Source: Lentisphaerota bacterium
Lineage (GTDB): Bacteria > Verrucomicrobiota > Kiritimatiellia > Kiritimatiellales > Pontiellaceae
Assembly (NCBI GenBank): GCA_012729265.1
Contig: JAAYDL010000114.1
Coordinates: forward strand, 1 to 51,778
Length of the DNA: 51,778 bases
Reading direction: 5' to 3'
In this document: one piece after another, positions 40,975-48,372 of the stretch
Layout of the letters: each line of letters starts with the position of its first letter
How positions within the stretch are numbered: the first letter of the stretch is position 1
Program-made: the position numbers and the translations under genes
Notes under the pieces: generated by a model
Told to the model about the DNA's origin: nothing
The model's input: only the letters and a program-made list of their open reading frames with translations
Databases searched by the model: none

Positions 40975-41880
40975 CTAACGAGCTCCTCCTCCGCCGTCCA
41001 TGCCGCCGCCACCCATGCCGCCGCCACCCATGCCGCCGCCACCTGGAGGACCGCCGCCTGCTCCGCCTCGTCCGCCGCCGCCCATGCCGCCGCCACCACC
41101 GCCGAATCCGCCGCCGCCGAATCCGCCGCCGCCACCACCGAATCCGCCGCCGCCGTCCGAAGAGGAGGTCGGCCCTGCAATCTGTTGCAGGGTGGCAGCA
41201 TATACGGGAATTTCAATGATGCGCTGGAATATCGTATCGTCTTCATCGGGATCAGAAGACATTACGGAAACGATGACCTGGATGCGCTGTGGGACGGAGT
41301 TTTCCTCTTCCCACTCCTCTTCCCATTCCTCATCCTCTTCGTTCCAAAATAAAATTTCGAGTCCGTTGACATTGGGGCAGGCGATGACGGGGTCAGCATC
41401 ATATTGGTCTCTGAAATCCTCGGTCTCGTCTTCCATAAGCATACTCACTGCGGGCATGGCGAGCACGAACAGCGCGGGGTCCCCATTTTTGTCGGAATCG
41501 ATCGTGAGTTCGATCCGGTGCGGCCCCTTCAAGAAGGGCGAGTCCGGCGGAAGAAAGGCCGGACTGGTGGTCACAAATGAAACAATATCGGCGGGATTTC
41601 CAAAGTTGGTGTCCTTTTCAACGGTAAAGGCATAGGTGGCTCTTTCGTCATAGAAATAGAGCGTTGAGTTAATGGCGCTGACCAATTGCGAAATGACATA
41701 ATCTCCGTGCTGGATGCTGTCGATTACCTCTTCGCCTCTTTTCCATGCGTGGAGGGTTTGGTGGAGAGCTTGGACGGCAACACTCATTACAATGGTCAGA
41801 ATAACAGCAGCAACCAGAAGCTCCAAGAAGGTGAAGCCTCGTTTTTTACAATTTTCAGAGGTGGCGGTTGAGCGTTTCAT
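40975..41880 (-). CDS. gspJ: Minor pseudopilin GspJ with long glycine-rich tail
   Basis: 301 residues. Prepilin signal RGFTFLELLVAAVIL (cleaved before F, Glu at +5) and a helix give way to a GspJ-type globular domain with an acidic loop (EEDEEWEEEWEEE). From about residue 242 to the end the protein is almost pure Gly with Phe, Met and Arg, in units such as GGGGF, GGGGM and GMGGGG. Normal GspJ has no such tail. It gives a long run of GCC/GCC-type DNA. The order I-J-K and the signal support the assignment. Confidence 0.8.
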   Translation of the reverse strand: MKRSTATSENCKKRGFTFLELLVAAVILTIVMSVAVQALHQTLHAWKRGEEVIDSIQHGDYVISQLVSAINSTLYFYDERATYAFTVEKDTNFGNPADIVSFVTTSPAFLPPDSPFLKGPHRIELTIDSDKNGDPALFVLAMPAVSMLMEDETEDFRDQYDADPVIACPNVNGLEILFWNEEDEEWEEEWEEENSVPQRIQVIVSVMSSDPDEDDTIFQRIIEIPVYAATLQQIAGPTSSSDGGGGFGGGGGGFGGGGFGGGGGGMGGGGRGGAGGGPPGGGGMGGGGMGGGGMDGGGGAR

Positions 41881-41888
41881 ATAGGTGT

Positions 41889-42299
41889 TTAGAACTCCGA
41901 AGTGACGCTTTCGGCATCGGGGCAGTATTTATAGGTGGTGACCTCTTCGAACGCTGTTCGGCTTTTTTCGGACCATTGAACACGCGTGGTGACCACAAAC
42001 AACCCTGGTCGATTTTCTTCATCATCCATAACTATTTCTCTAGACCATGAGTACTTTTCCATGTCGTCAAACTCTCCCGATTCAGAGCCTTCTTCCATAT
42101 CTATACTCAGGATGGGGTTTTCCGCATCAACTCGTGCCAGCAGACCGCGGGCGGTTTCCAGCTGGCGTCCGCGGCCGATAACCGACATGCACTGCGCCGT
42201 GGCCGCCATTAATGACGCCACACTGGTTGCCAGAATCACCATCGCGATCAGTACTTCGATCAGGGTGAATCCTAGTTGGTCTGTCGGTTTTTTTTTCAT
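41889..42299 (-). CDS. gspI: Minor pseudopilin GspI
   Basis: 136 residues from ATG 42299; the frame is open to 42353 but the extra residues (MIGLSLFTSTELKNY) do not look like a prepilin leader. LGFTLIEVLIAMVILA is a perfect prepilin cleavage site with Glu at +5. A small globular domain follows. It is first in the set of minor pseudopilin and platform genes. No ribosome binding site is clear. The major pseudopilin (GspG) and secretin are not in the window. Confidence 0.8.
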   Translation of the reverse strand: MKKKPTDQLGFTLIEVLIAMVILATSVASLMAATAQCMSVIGRGRQLETARGLLARVDAENPILSIDMEEGSESGEFDDMEKYSWSREIVMDDEENRPGLFVVTTRVQWSEKSRTAFEEVTTYKYCPDAESVTSEF

Positions 42300-42481
42300 A
42301 GACACGGCATAGTTTTTCAGTTCCGTAGAGGTAAATAAAGACAAACCTATCAAGCTTTTTATTGCCAGTCATTCCCCTCTTTTTGGTGGGGGAGGGCAAC
42401 CTCTCCCTGAATTGCCTTGACTGAACGGGCCGATTTCCAATGATTAGCGCCTTTGTAACGGGAAAAACCAAGGAGAGTAAG

Positions 42482-42832
42482 GTGCTATTCGGTAATTCGG
42501 GCGTAATCAATTCGCTGATGAGTCAGCGCGGGTTCAAGCATACTCGGGATGATGAGGGGTTTACGATGTCGGGCGAATATGCCCGCAATCTGCAGTATGT
42601 ATACAGCAGGGAGCGGATGACGCGGGAAGGCCTCATCGTGGATCTGCTCTACTTTGGCGTGGATATTCTCAGTGAAAAGCTGGTGGTGGGTCTGTTTCGG
42701 GAAAATCCTACCGTCGAAAACGGGACCATCGAAAATCAGTCGCGCTCAATCCGTTTGACGGATTTTTCCAAGGAAAACCTTGAGAAACTGCTCGATAAGC
42801 TTATTCCTCCGCTGAAAAGCCAATCCATTTAA
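42482..42832 (+). CDS. Hypothetical protein
   Basis: GTG 42482 is preferred because AAGGAG (42470-42475) lies six bases before it, giving 116 residues; a start at ATG 42440 is possible but lacks a site. The protein is charged, soluble and has no recognised domain. It contains MTREGLIVDLLYFGVDILSE and ends with a Lys/Leu-rich helix. It diverges from the gspI gene and is followed by dapL after a hairpin. Not assigned. Confidence 0.55.
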   Translation: MLFGNSGVINSLMSQRGFKHTRDDEGFTMSGEYARNLQYVYSRERMTREGLIVDLLYFGVDILSEKLVVGLFRENPTVENGTIENQSRSIRLTDFSKENLEKLLDKLIPPLKSQSI

Positions 42833-42854
42833 CCCATCGAATATCAATAACCGT

Positions 42855-42878
42855 CCGGGAAAGAGATAAATTTCCGGG
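42855..42878 (+). terminator. Hairpin upstream of dapL
   Basis: CCGGGAAA (42855-42862) pairs perfectly with TTTCCGGG (42871-42878) around an 8-base loop, in the 71-base gap before dapL. There is no T-run, so it may be a terminator or a leader structure. Confidence 0.45.
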
Positions 42879-42903
42879 CTTCGCATCAGTTAAGGAGAAG
42901 ACC

Positions 42904-44124
42904 ATGGACTACGAAAAACTGTTTGCCGACCGTATCGGCGGAACGCAGTTCGGTAAATCAACCGAAATTTATAAATTTGAAAAAATCAAGCGCGCCAAAG
43001 CCAAAGCCCGCAAGGCGCACCCGGAACTGGAAATTCTCGATTTCGGCGTGGGCGAGCCCGACCAGATTGCGCCGGCCCCGATCCGCGACGTGCTCAAGGT
43101 CGAGTGCGATAAGCCGGAAAACCGAGGCTATGCCGATAACGGCGGGCCGGAATTTAAGCAGGCCGCCGCAGAATATATGCAGAAGTTTTTCGGGGTGGAA
43201 CTGGATCCCGCCACCGAAATCAATCACAGCATCGGCACTAAGCCGGCGCTGGCGATGTTGCCGCTCGCCTTTGTGAATCCGGGCGATGTGGTCTTCCAGA
43301 CCGTTCCCGGTTATCCGGTGATGGCGACACATTCAAAATATCTTGGTGCGGAGGTGGTGAATATTCCGCTGCTCGAAGAAAATGCGTTTTTGCCCGATCT
43401 CTCTAAAATTGATCCGGCGCTGGCCGAACGCTGCAAGCTGTTTTACATCAACTATCCCAACAATCCGACCGGTGCGGTGGCCACGCCCGAGTTTTATGAC
43501 GAGCTGATCGCTTTTGCGAAAAAGTACAACATTCTCATTGTTCAGGACGCGCCGTATTCCACGCTGGTTTACGACGGCAAGCGCACCTCGCTCCTGCAGC
43601 GTCCCGGTGCCAAGGAGTGCACGCTGGAGCTGCACTCCATGTCGAAGGCCTACAACATGACCGGATGGCGTCTCGGCTTTTTCTGCGGTGCGGAATGGGC
43701 CGTCAGTGCGCTCGCAATGATTAAGGACAACTGCGACAGCGGACAGTTTAAGGCCATTCAAAAGGCCGCCTGCGCCGGCATTGCTGACCAGTCGCTGGCG
43801 GACGGCATTCGCGATCACTATGAAAAGCGGCTGCGCCGGATGGTGGAAGTGCTGAAGTCCGTCGGCTTCGATGCCAAAATGCCGGGCGGAACCTTCTTTA
43901 TGTATTTGAAAGCGCCGAAAGGCGCCGGCGATGTGGTGTTTTCCAACGCCGAGGAAGCCTCGCTCTACCTCATCGAAAACTTTGGCATCTCCACGGTTCC
44001 GTGGGACAACACCGGCCCGTTCATTCGCTTCGGTGCGGTGTTTGAATCCGCCGGAGAAGAGGACGACGAGCGCGTATTGAACGAGCTGGCCGCCCGTCTA
44101 AAAAAGGCCGACCTTAAATTCTGA
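42904..44124 (+). CDS. dapL: LL-diaminopimelate aminotransferase
   Basis: 406 residues; AAGGAG lies before the ATG. Fold type I PLP enzyme: NYPNNPTG (183-190), D215 and Y218 in VQDAPYSTL, PLP lysine K248 in SMSKAYNMTGWR. N-terminal LFADRIGGTQFGKSTEIYKF is characteristic of the DapL family. The enzyme makes LL-diaminopimelate from tetrahydrodipicolinate in one step, the lysine/peptidoglycan route used by Chlamydiae, Verrucomicrobia, plants and others. This supports a PVC-type host. It is followed one base later by rsmE. Confidence 0.9.
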   Translation: MDYEKLFADRIGGTQFGKSTEIYKFEKIKRAKAKARKAHPELEILDFGVGEPDQIAPAPIRDVLKVECDKPENRGYADNGGPEFKQAAAEYMQKFFGVELDPATEINHSIGTKPALAMLPLAFVNPGDVVFQTVPGYPVMATHSKYLGAEVVNIPLLEENAFLPDLSKIDPALAERCKLFYINYPNNPTGAVATPEFYDELIAFAKKYNILIVQDAPYSTLVYDGKRTSLLQRPGAKECTLELHSMSKAYNMTGWRLGFFCGAEWAVSALAMIKDNCDSGQFKAIQKAACAGIADQSLADGIRDHYEKRLRRMVEVLKSVGFDAKMPGGTFFMYLKAPKGAGDVVFSNAEEASLYLIENFGISTVPWDNTGPFIRFGAVFESAGEEDDERVLNELAARLKKADLKF

Positions 44125-44125
44125 A

Positions 44126-44863
44126 ATGAACCTGATTTTGCTCCAACCCGACGAAGTGGACTCCGCGGGTTTGTGTTGTCTGAACGGTTCGCGGGCAAAG
44201 CATGTGCGCGAGGTTCTGAGAGCCGAGCCCGGAAAGCCGCTGCGTGTCGGTTTGTTGAACGGTCCGCTTGGCGCGGGCGTTGTCGATCGGATTGCGACGG
44301 AGCAAGTGGTGCTTCGATGTGCTTTTGAAACGGCCCCGCCGCCGCGTCCGCGTGTCGACCTGCTGCTCGCCATGCCGCGCCCTAAAGTCATGAAACGGCT
44401 CTGGGCGCAGTTGGCGGCGTTTGGGGTGGGGCGGATGGTGCTGCTTCGGGCCGATAAGGTGGAGCGGTACTATTTTGACAGCCACGTCATCGATCCCGAT
44501 TTTTACACCAAACTACTCCTCGAAGGGTTGCAGCAGGCGCGCTGTACGCACCTTCCGGAGGTGCTGATTCGTCCGCGCTTTAAACCGTTTGTCGAGGACG
44601 AGTTGGACGCACTCTTTCCTAATCATTTTAAACTGCTGGCCGATCCTTCCGGAACAAAGCGGATGAGCGATTTTTTCCCGGACGCAGCATCGTCGCAGCG
44701 GATTCTGCTGGCGATCGGCCCGGAGGGCGGCTGGACGCCGTATGAGTTGGAGCAGTTGGCCGCGCACGATTTTAACCTCTTTGGGATTGGGGAACGAATT
44801 CTTCGCTCCGACACCGCAACAATTGGTCTGCTCTCTGTGCTTGCAGATCGAATGGCGGAGTAA
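44126..44863 (+). CDS. rsmE: 16S rRNA m3U1498 methyltransferase
   Basis: 245 residues, SPOUT fold. The conserved C-terminal knot IGPEGGWTPYELEQL and RILRSDTATIGLLSVLADRM identify RsmE, and RPRVDLLLAMPRPKVMKRL fits the family start. It methylates U1498 in 16S rRNA. It begins one base after the dapL stop, so the two are coupled. Confidence 0.93.
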   Translation: MNLILLQPDEVDSAGLCCLNGSRAKHVREVLRAEPGKPLRVGLLNGPLGAGVVDRIATEQVVLRCAFETAPPPRPRVDLLLAMPRPKVMKRLWAQLAAFGVGRMVLLRADKVERYYFDSHVIDPDFYTKLLLEGLQQARCTHLPEVLIRPRFKPFVEDELDALFPNHFKLLADPSGTKRMSDFFPDAASSQRILLAIGPEGGWTPYELEQLAAHDFNLFGIGERILRSDTATIGLLSVLADRMAE

Positions 44864-44900
44864 GGAAGACCCGCTCATCATTTTACCTAATAAAAACCAG

Positions 44901-44937
44901 TGGACAGGCTGGTCGTTATATTCTACTACTAGAATAT
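44901..44937 (+). promoter_or_regulatory. Palindromic operator overlapping the padR start codon
   Basis: ATATTCTA (44918-44925) and TAGAATAT (44930-44937) form a perfect 8-bp inverted repeat around four bases, ending within the ATG at 44936. TGGACA (44901-44906) and TACTAC (44924-44929) are 17 bases apart and could be -35 and -10. That would start the message at or near the ATG, and no Shine-Dalgarno is visible. Binding of the encoded repressor here would block its own transcription. Confidence 0.5.
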
Positions 44938-45472
44938 GAAAAAGAGCGGATTGACGGATTCGGAATTACTGCTGCTGGGACTGGTCGCCGAGATGCCGCG
45001 CCATGGCTACGAGCTGGAGCTGGTGATCGAAGAGCGCGGCATGCGGGAATGGACCCAGATCGGCTTTTCCTCCATCTACTTTGTTCTGGGAAAGCTGGAG
45101 AAGGCCGGGCTCGTCCTGGCTGAGGCTCCGGCCGGAAGCAAGGCGCGGAAGACCTATTCCTTGACGGCGCTGGGGCGGGAGACGCTGGTCGCTCAAGCCT
45201 TGGAGCTGCTGGGAAGCTTCCGCCCAACCTATTCGTCGGCCCTGCTTGGAATGGTCCATTGGCCGTTGATGCCCCGGACCGAGGCGCTGGCCGCGCTCCG
45301 CAACCGACTTCAAATGGTCTCGGCGGAAATGGAGCGGGTGGAGGGCATTCGCTGCGAGCGCCAGCCGTTGCCGGACTTCGTCGAGGCGCTCTTCGATTTC
45401 CTGGCCGGCCAGCTCGCGACGGAAAAGGCGTGGATCGCCCAGACGCTGGACTATTTGGAAACCAAACCCTGA
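44936..45472 (+). CDS. PadR-family transcriptional regulator
   Basis: 178 residues. A PadR winged-helix domain covers about 8-85 (LLLLGLVAEMPRHGYEL, then SSIYFVLGKLEKAGLV and RKTYSLTALG). A C-terminal helical domain (about 95-178), with WIAQTLDYL at its end, is used for dimerisation. PadR proteins repress neighbouring genes and respond to small molecules. It is co-directional with and 14 bases from a GyrI-like gene, which may bind or sense the same ligand. Confidence 0.9.
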   Translation: MKKSGLTDSELLLLGLVAEMPRHGYELELVIEERGMREWTQIGFSSIYFVLGKLEKAGLVLAEAPAGSKARKTYSLTALGRETLVAQALELLGSFRPTYSSALLGMVHWPLMPRTEALAALRNRLQMVSAEMERVEGIRCERQPLPDFVEALFDFLAGQLATEKAWIAQTLDYLETKP

Positions 45473-45486
45473 AAGGAGTGCTGAAT

Positions 45487-46083
45487 ATGGATCTGACCAA
45501 GGACCGGAAAAAACTAAAGGAACTCTATCTTCCCGACACGGAGGACTTTGTCCTCGTCGATGTGCCCGACCTGTTCTTTGCCGTGGTTGATGGCGAGGGG
45601 TCGCCGGAGGAGGAGGGGGCATCCGCCGCGATACATCATCTGTTCAAGACGATTTATCCGATTAGAAGAGAAGCCCGGAAGCGAATGGGGAAGTCCTTCG
45701 TGGAGCCTCCGCCCGAAATGCTCTACTGGGCGGACGACATGCGGGATCTTCCTCTGGGAAACAAGGAACGGTGGAAATGGAAGGCCATGGTTGTGTTGCC
45801 CGACTGGGCGGACGAGAGTCAGTTTTCCGTCGAGGATGGGAACGCCGCGCCGACGGTTCGAGCGGAGCGCTTCAAAGAGGGTCTGTGCGCCCAGATCATG
45901 CATGTGGGAGGGTCGCAGGGAATCCCGACATTGCTCGAGCGGCTCTACACGCAATACTTGCCGCAGCAGAGTTTGGTCCCTGCGGGTGCCTACCACGAAA
46001 TCTATCTGGACGATTGGCACCGGGTCGCTCCCGAAAAGCGCCGGACCGTTCTGCGCCAGCCGGTCCGTTTCGTTGGGGCGTGA
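45487..46083 (+). CDS. GyrI-like small-molecule-binding protein
   Basis: ATG 45487 has AAAGGAG just upstream and gives 198 residues; the longer open frame is not coding. The sequence (FFAVVDGEGSPEEEGASAAI, VEPPPEMLYW and a C-terminal YHEIYLDDWHRVAPEKRRTVLRQP) fits the GyrI-like family often encoded beside PadR or MerR regulators. These use a SHS2-type fold to bind drugs or metabolites. A role with the adjacent regulator, in sensing or sequestering its ligand, is likely but unproven. Confidence 0.82.
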   Translation: MDLTKDRKKLKELYLPDTEDFVLVDVPDLFFAVVDGEGSPEEEGASAAIHHLFKTIYPIRREARKRMGKSFVEPPPEMLYWADDMRDLPLGNKERWKWKAMVVLPDWADESQFSVEDGNAAPTVRAERFKEGLCAQIMHVGGSQGIPTLLERLYTQYLPQQSLVPAGAYHEIYLDDWHRVAPEKRRTVLRQPVRFVGA

Positions 46084-46090
46084 AGCGGAG

Positions 46091-46219
46091 GAGGACCTGC
46101 TTGTGGTGCATGAGCCGGCGTGTAACGCAGGCTGTACTGGGTAGCGCCGCCCGCTACGTCGGTGGCGTTTAGAGGACCTGCCGGGGGTGCATGAGCCGGC
46201 GTGTAACGCAGGCTGTACT
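46091..46219. repeat. REP-like palindromes (family B), two direct copies
   Basis: Two 48-bp copies (46091-46138 and 46172-46219) begin GAGGACCTGC and differ only in a few bases near the front. Each contains the hairpin AGCCGGCGT-GTA-ACGCAGGCT, followed by GTAC. Between them is GTAGCG-CCGCC-CGCTAC (46142-46158), another GTAG hairpin. They lie in the gap after the GyrI-like gene, where two converging genes end. The related single copy is at 4310-4343. Confidence 0.8.
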
Positions 46220-46258
46220 TTATTCCCACCGTCGCGGAGTCGGTTCCTTGATATCAAA

Positions 46259-46293
46259 AGCCGGGCCCCGCGAGGGATGTGCGGGACCCGGCT
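46259..46293 (-). terminator. Terminator of the exported-protein gene
   Basis: AGCCGGG-C-CCCGC pairs with GCGGG-A-CCCGGCT around a 9-base loop. On the minus strand TTTTGAT follows, giving a short T-run, so it probably ends the minus-strand transcript of 46316-48325. Confidence 0.7.
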
Positions 46294-46315
46294 CTCGGAG
46301 GTTTTTGGGAAACCA

Positions 46316-48325
46316 TTATTTCAGGCCGGAGAAGCTGTAGCTGAACCAGGGATCTTCATCGAGAACGAGAATCTTCTCGAATTTATAGTTTTCTCCGGTG
46401 ATCGGGAGTTGGACTTTAACGGCATCAGCGGTAGCCGCCGGGACGTTGATGATCGGCGCCGTCTGCTGGCCCATATCAAAGTTCACGTTGTTCTGGAGCT
46501 GGATGCTCTGAACCTCCGCAACATTATACTGGAAATCGTTTCCGCCTTTGACCGGGGTGAATGAATCGACCTCGCGGAGGTTCCCTTTGAAGTCGGAATA
46601 GCGTCCGTCTTCGGGAACATAGAGATCCACCATCATATGGAAAACCGGTTCGGAGCAGGAGGCCAGCGCAACGCGTACGTCGCCGCGTCCGCGGCTGTCG
46701 GGGGCTGTTCCCTCTTCTGCATAGGTGATTTCCACCGGGAAGGAAGAGAGTCCGCCGACGCCCTGCGAGCGGACGAGCGGCAGCAGCAAACGCCCTTCTT
46801 CATCCTTGGCGGGCTGCGTTGATTTGCCGGCTACAGAGGCACTCCAGAGGGAAGCACCTGCGGGCAGTTTAAGCCGCAGAAATTGATTGCGGTTGTTGCG
46901 TACATTGTAGCGCGCTTTAACGATGCGGCGGCCGTCGAGGGTCTGCATCACCTGAACGTGTGCGCTGTCAACGACTGTGAGCAGCACATCAACATCGGGA
47001 TGCTTATCAATCTTGAGGCGGACATCAAATTGGGGATCGATGTAGCGATAGCCGAGCAGCACGGGCTGTGTCGTCATGCCCAGCAGTTCCGGCGGAAGGT
47101 CCTTGGTGTCGACTTTGGTGGCACCGGTGGTTTCCAGTCCTGAGATTTCCACATTGCTCAGCGCGACAATAGCGATATGACCTTTTTCCCGCTCCACGCC
47201 GTCGGCGGTAATCACCGGAAGAGCCGAACCTTCGGCCCCGATGGGTGCTTCATAGAGCACTTCGATGGAGAGCGAGCCGATCATCTCTTTGGAGAACTGG
47301 ACCATCAGTTGGCCGCCGTCGACGCGCCAATCACGAATGGACGGTCCGCGCACATCATAGATGCTTGCGCCTTGGGGGACCTTCATCTGAAGCTGACGCG
47401 TTCCGGCGTGCAGCACATTAAAGGCCAGCTGGCTGCGACCGAGGAGCATGCCATCGCTGACGGAAATGAGCGTGCGGGTTTCGGTATAGAGCTTGGGCGG
47501 AACGGTTTCGGCTTCAGGAATGGCGCGCTCCCACGAAATGCTCACGGCGGAGCCGGCGGAGAGGGCCGCCACCATGCGCGTGGCATCGCCGGCGCTCTTG
47601 GAGAGCTTGGACTGCGCACCGCGGATGTTGATGTCCACTTCTTTTTCCGGAACGGTGACGTCGATCAGGCAGGTGCCGGAGGGCACTTTGTTGAACGCCA
47701 TGGAATAGGTCCCGCTGGATTCGGTGACCTGTGCAGTAAACTCAAAGCCGACTTCAATGGTGCCGTTGGTTTGGGTGAGCAGGAAATAGTTGTTGCCTTC
47801 CAGCTGAAGGTATACGCCTTCGGGCAGATCGGCTTTGCTGACGGCGACATTGCCGGGCAGCACCTGGATTCTGTGCCAGCCCTTTTTCTCCAGAATGTCG
47901 ATTTTTAGGTTGGCTTCAAAGAAGGCGCCGTCGCTCGTGAGTTCTTTGCCGACATATTCGGCGGCGGTGATCAGAACCGGCGTTGGAACGGGGGCCTCGT
48001 TATTGAGTTCCTGCTGTTTACGTTCCTCTTCGCGCACGCTCCACTCAAGCAGCGCCTTGAACTCTTTCCAGGGAAGGGTCAGCTCGGCCGCCTGCATATC
48101 ATCCATTTCGATGCCGAACAGATCTTTAACTTCGCTCCACGGAATCGTGAAATCGCCGGAGTCCGCTCCGTTGGCCTGTTGTTCTGTCCAGCCGGTGATA
48201 TCTTTAAACTCGTTCCATGTCAGTACGATGTGATTGCTGACTTCGTCCGTGCCGTCAGCTGCCGCGGCGGAAACCGCGCCGGCGCAGAGCAGACATGCCA
48301 TTAGGGCCCATGCTGTTCTTTTCAT
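46316..48325 (-). CDS. Exported protein, unknown function
   Basis: 669 residues with a signal peptide (1-23), preceded by GGGAGG. The N-terminus has three copies of a short motif, W37, W63 and W86, reading LTWNEFKDI, IPWSEVKDL and LPWKEFKAL. A beta-rich body follows. Around residue 475-600 it shares a domain with the upstream gene: RNNRxQFLxxKLPxGAxLxSASV, GLxSFPxExxY and LYxPE. The C-terminal FEKILVLDEDPW also has a counterpart there. Probably periplasmic or surface exposed. No known family recognised. Confidence 0.72.
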   Translation of the reverse strand: MKRTAWALMACLLCAGAVSAAAADGTDEVSNHIVLTWNEFKDITGWTEQQANGADSGDFTIPWSEVKDLFGIEMDDMQAAELTLPWKEFKALLEWSVREEERKQQELNNEAPVPTPVLITAAEYVGKELTSDGAFFEANLKIDILEKKGWHRIQVLPGNVAVSKADLPEGVYLQLEGNNYFLLTQTNGTIEVGFEFTAQVTESSGTYSMAFNKVPSGTCLIDVTVPEKEVDINIRGAQSKLSKSAGDATRMVAALSAGSAVSISWERAIPEAETVPPKLYTETRTLISVSDGMLLGRSQLAFNVLHAGTRQLQMKVPQGASIYDVRGPSIRDWRVDGGQLMVQFSKEMIGSLSIEVLYEAPIGAEGSALPVITADGVEREKGHIAIVALSNVEISGLETTGATKVDTKDLPPELLGMTTQPVLLGYRYIDPQFDVRLKIDKHPDVDVLLTVVDSAHVQVMQTLDGRRIVKARYNVRNNRNQFLRLKLPAGASLWSASVAGKSTQPAKDEEGRLLLPLVRSQGVGGLSSFPVEITYAEEGTAPDSRGRGDVRVALASCSEPVFHMMVDLYVPEDGRYSDFKGNLREVDSFTPVKGGNDFQYNVAEVQSIQLQNNVNFDMGQQTAPIINVPAATADAVKVQLPITGENYKFEKILVLDEDPWFSYSFSGLK

Positions 48326-48372
48326 TGTTTACCTCCCGTTTTACTCATTTCCAACACACCTTTCCGTGCGGT

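Noticed and set aside
45259-45486. Longer N-terminus of the GyrI-like protein
   Set aside because: It overlaps padR in another frame and lacks a start signal; ATG 45487 has AAAGGAG.
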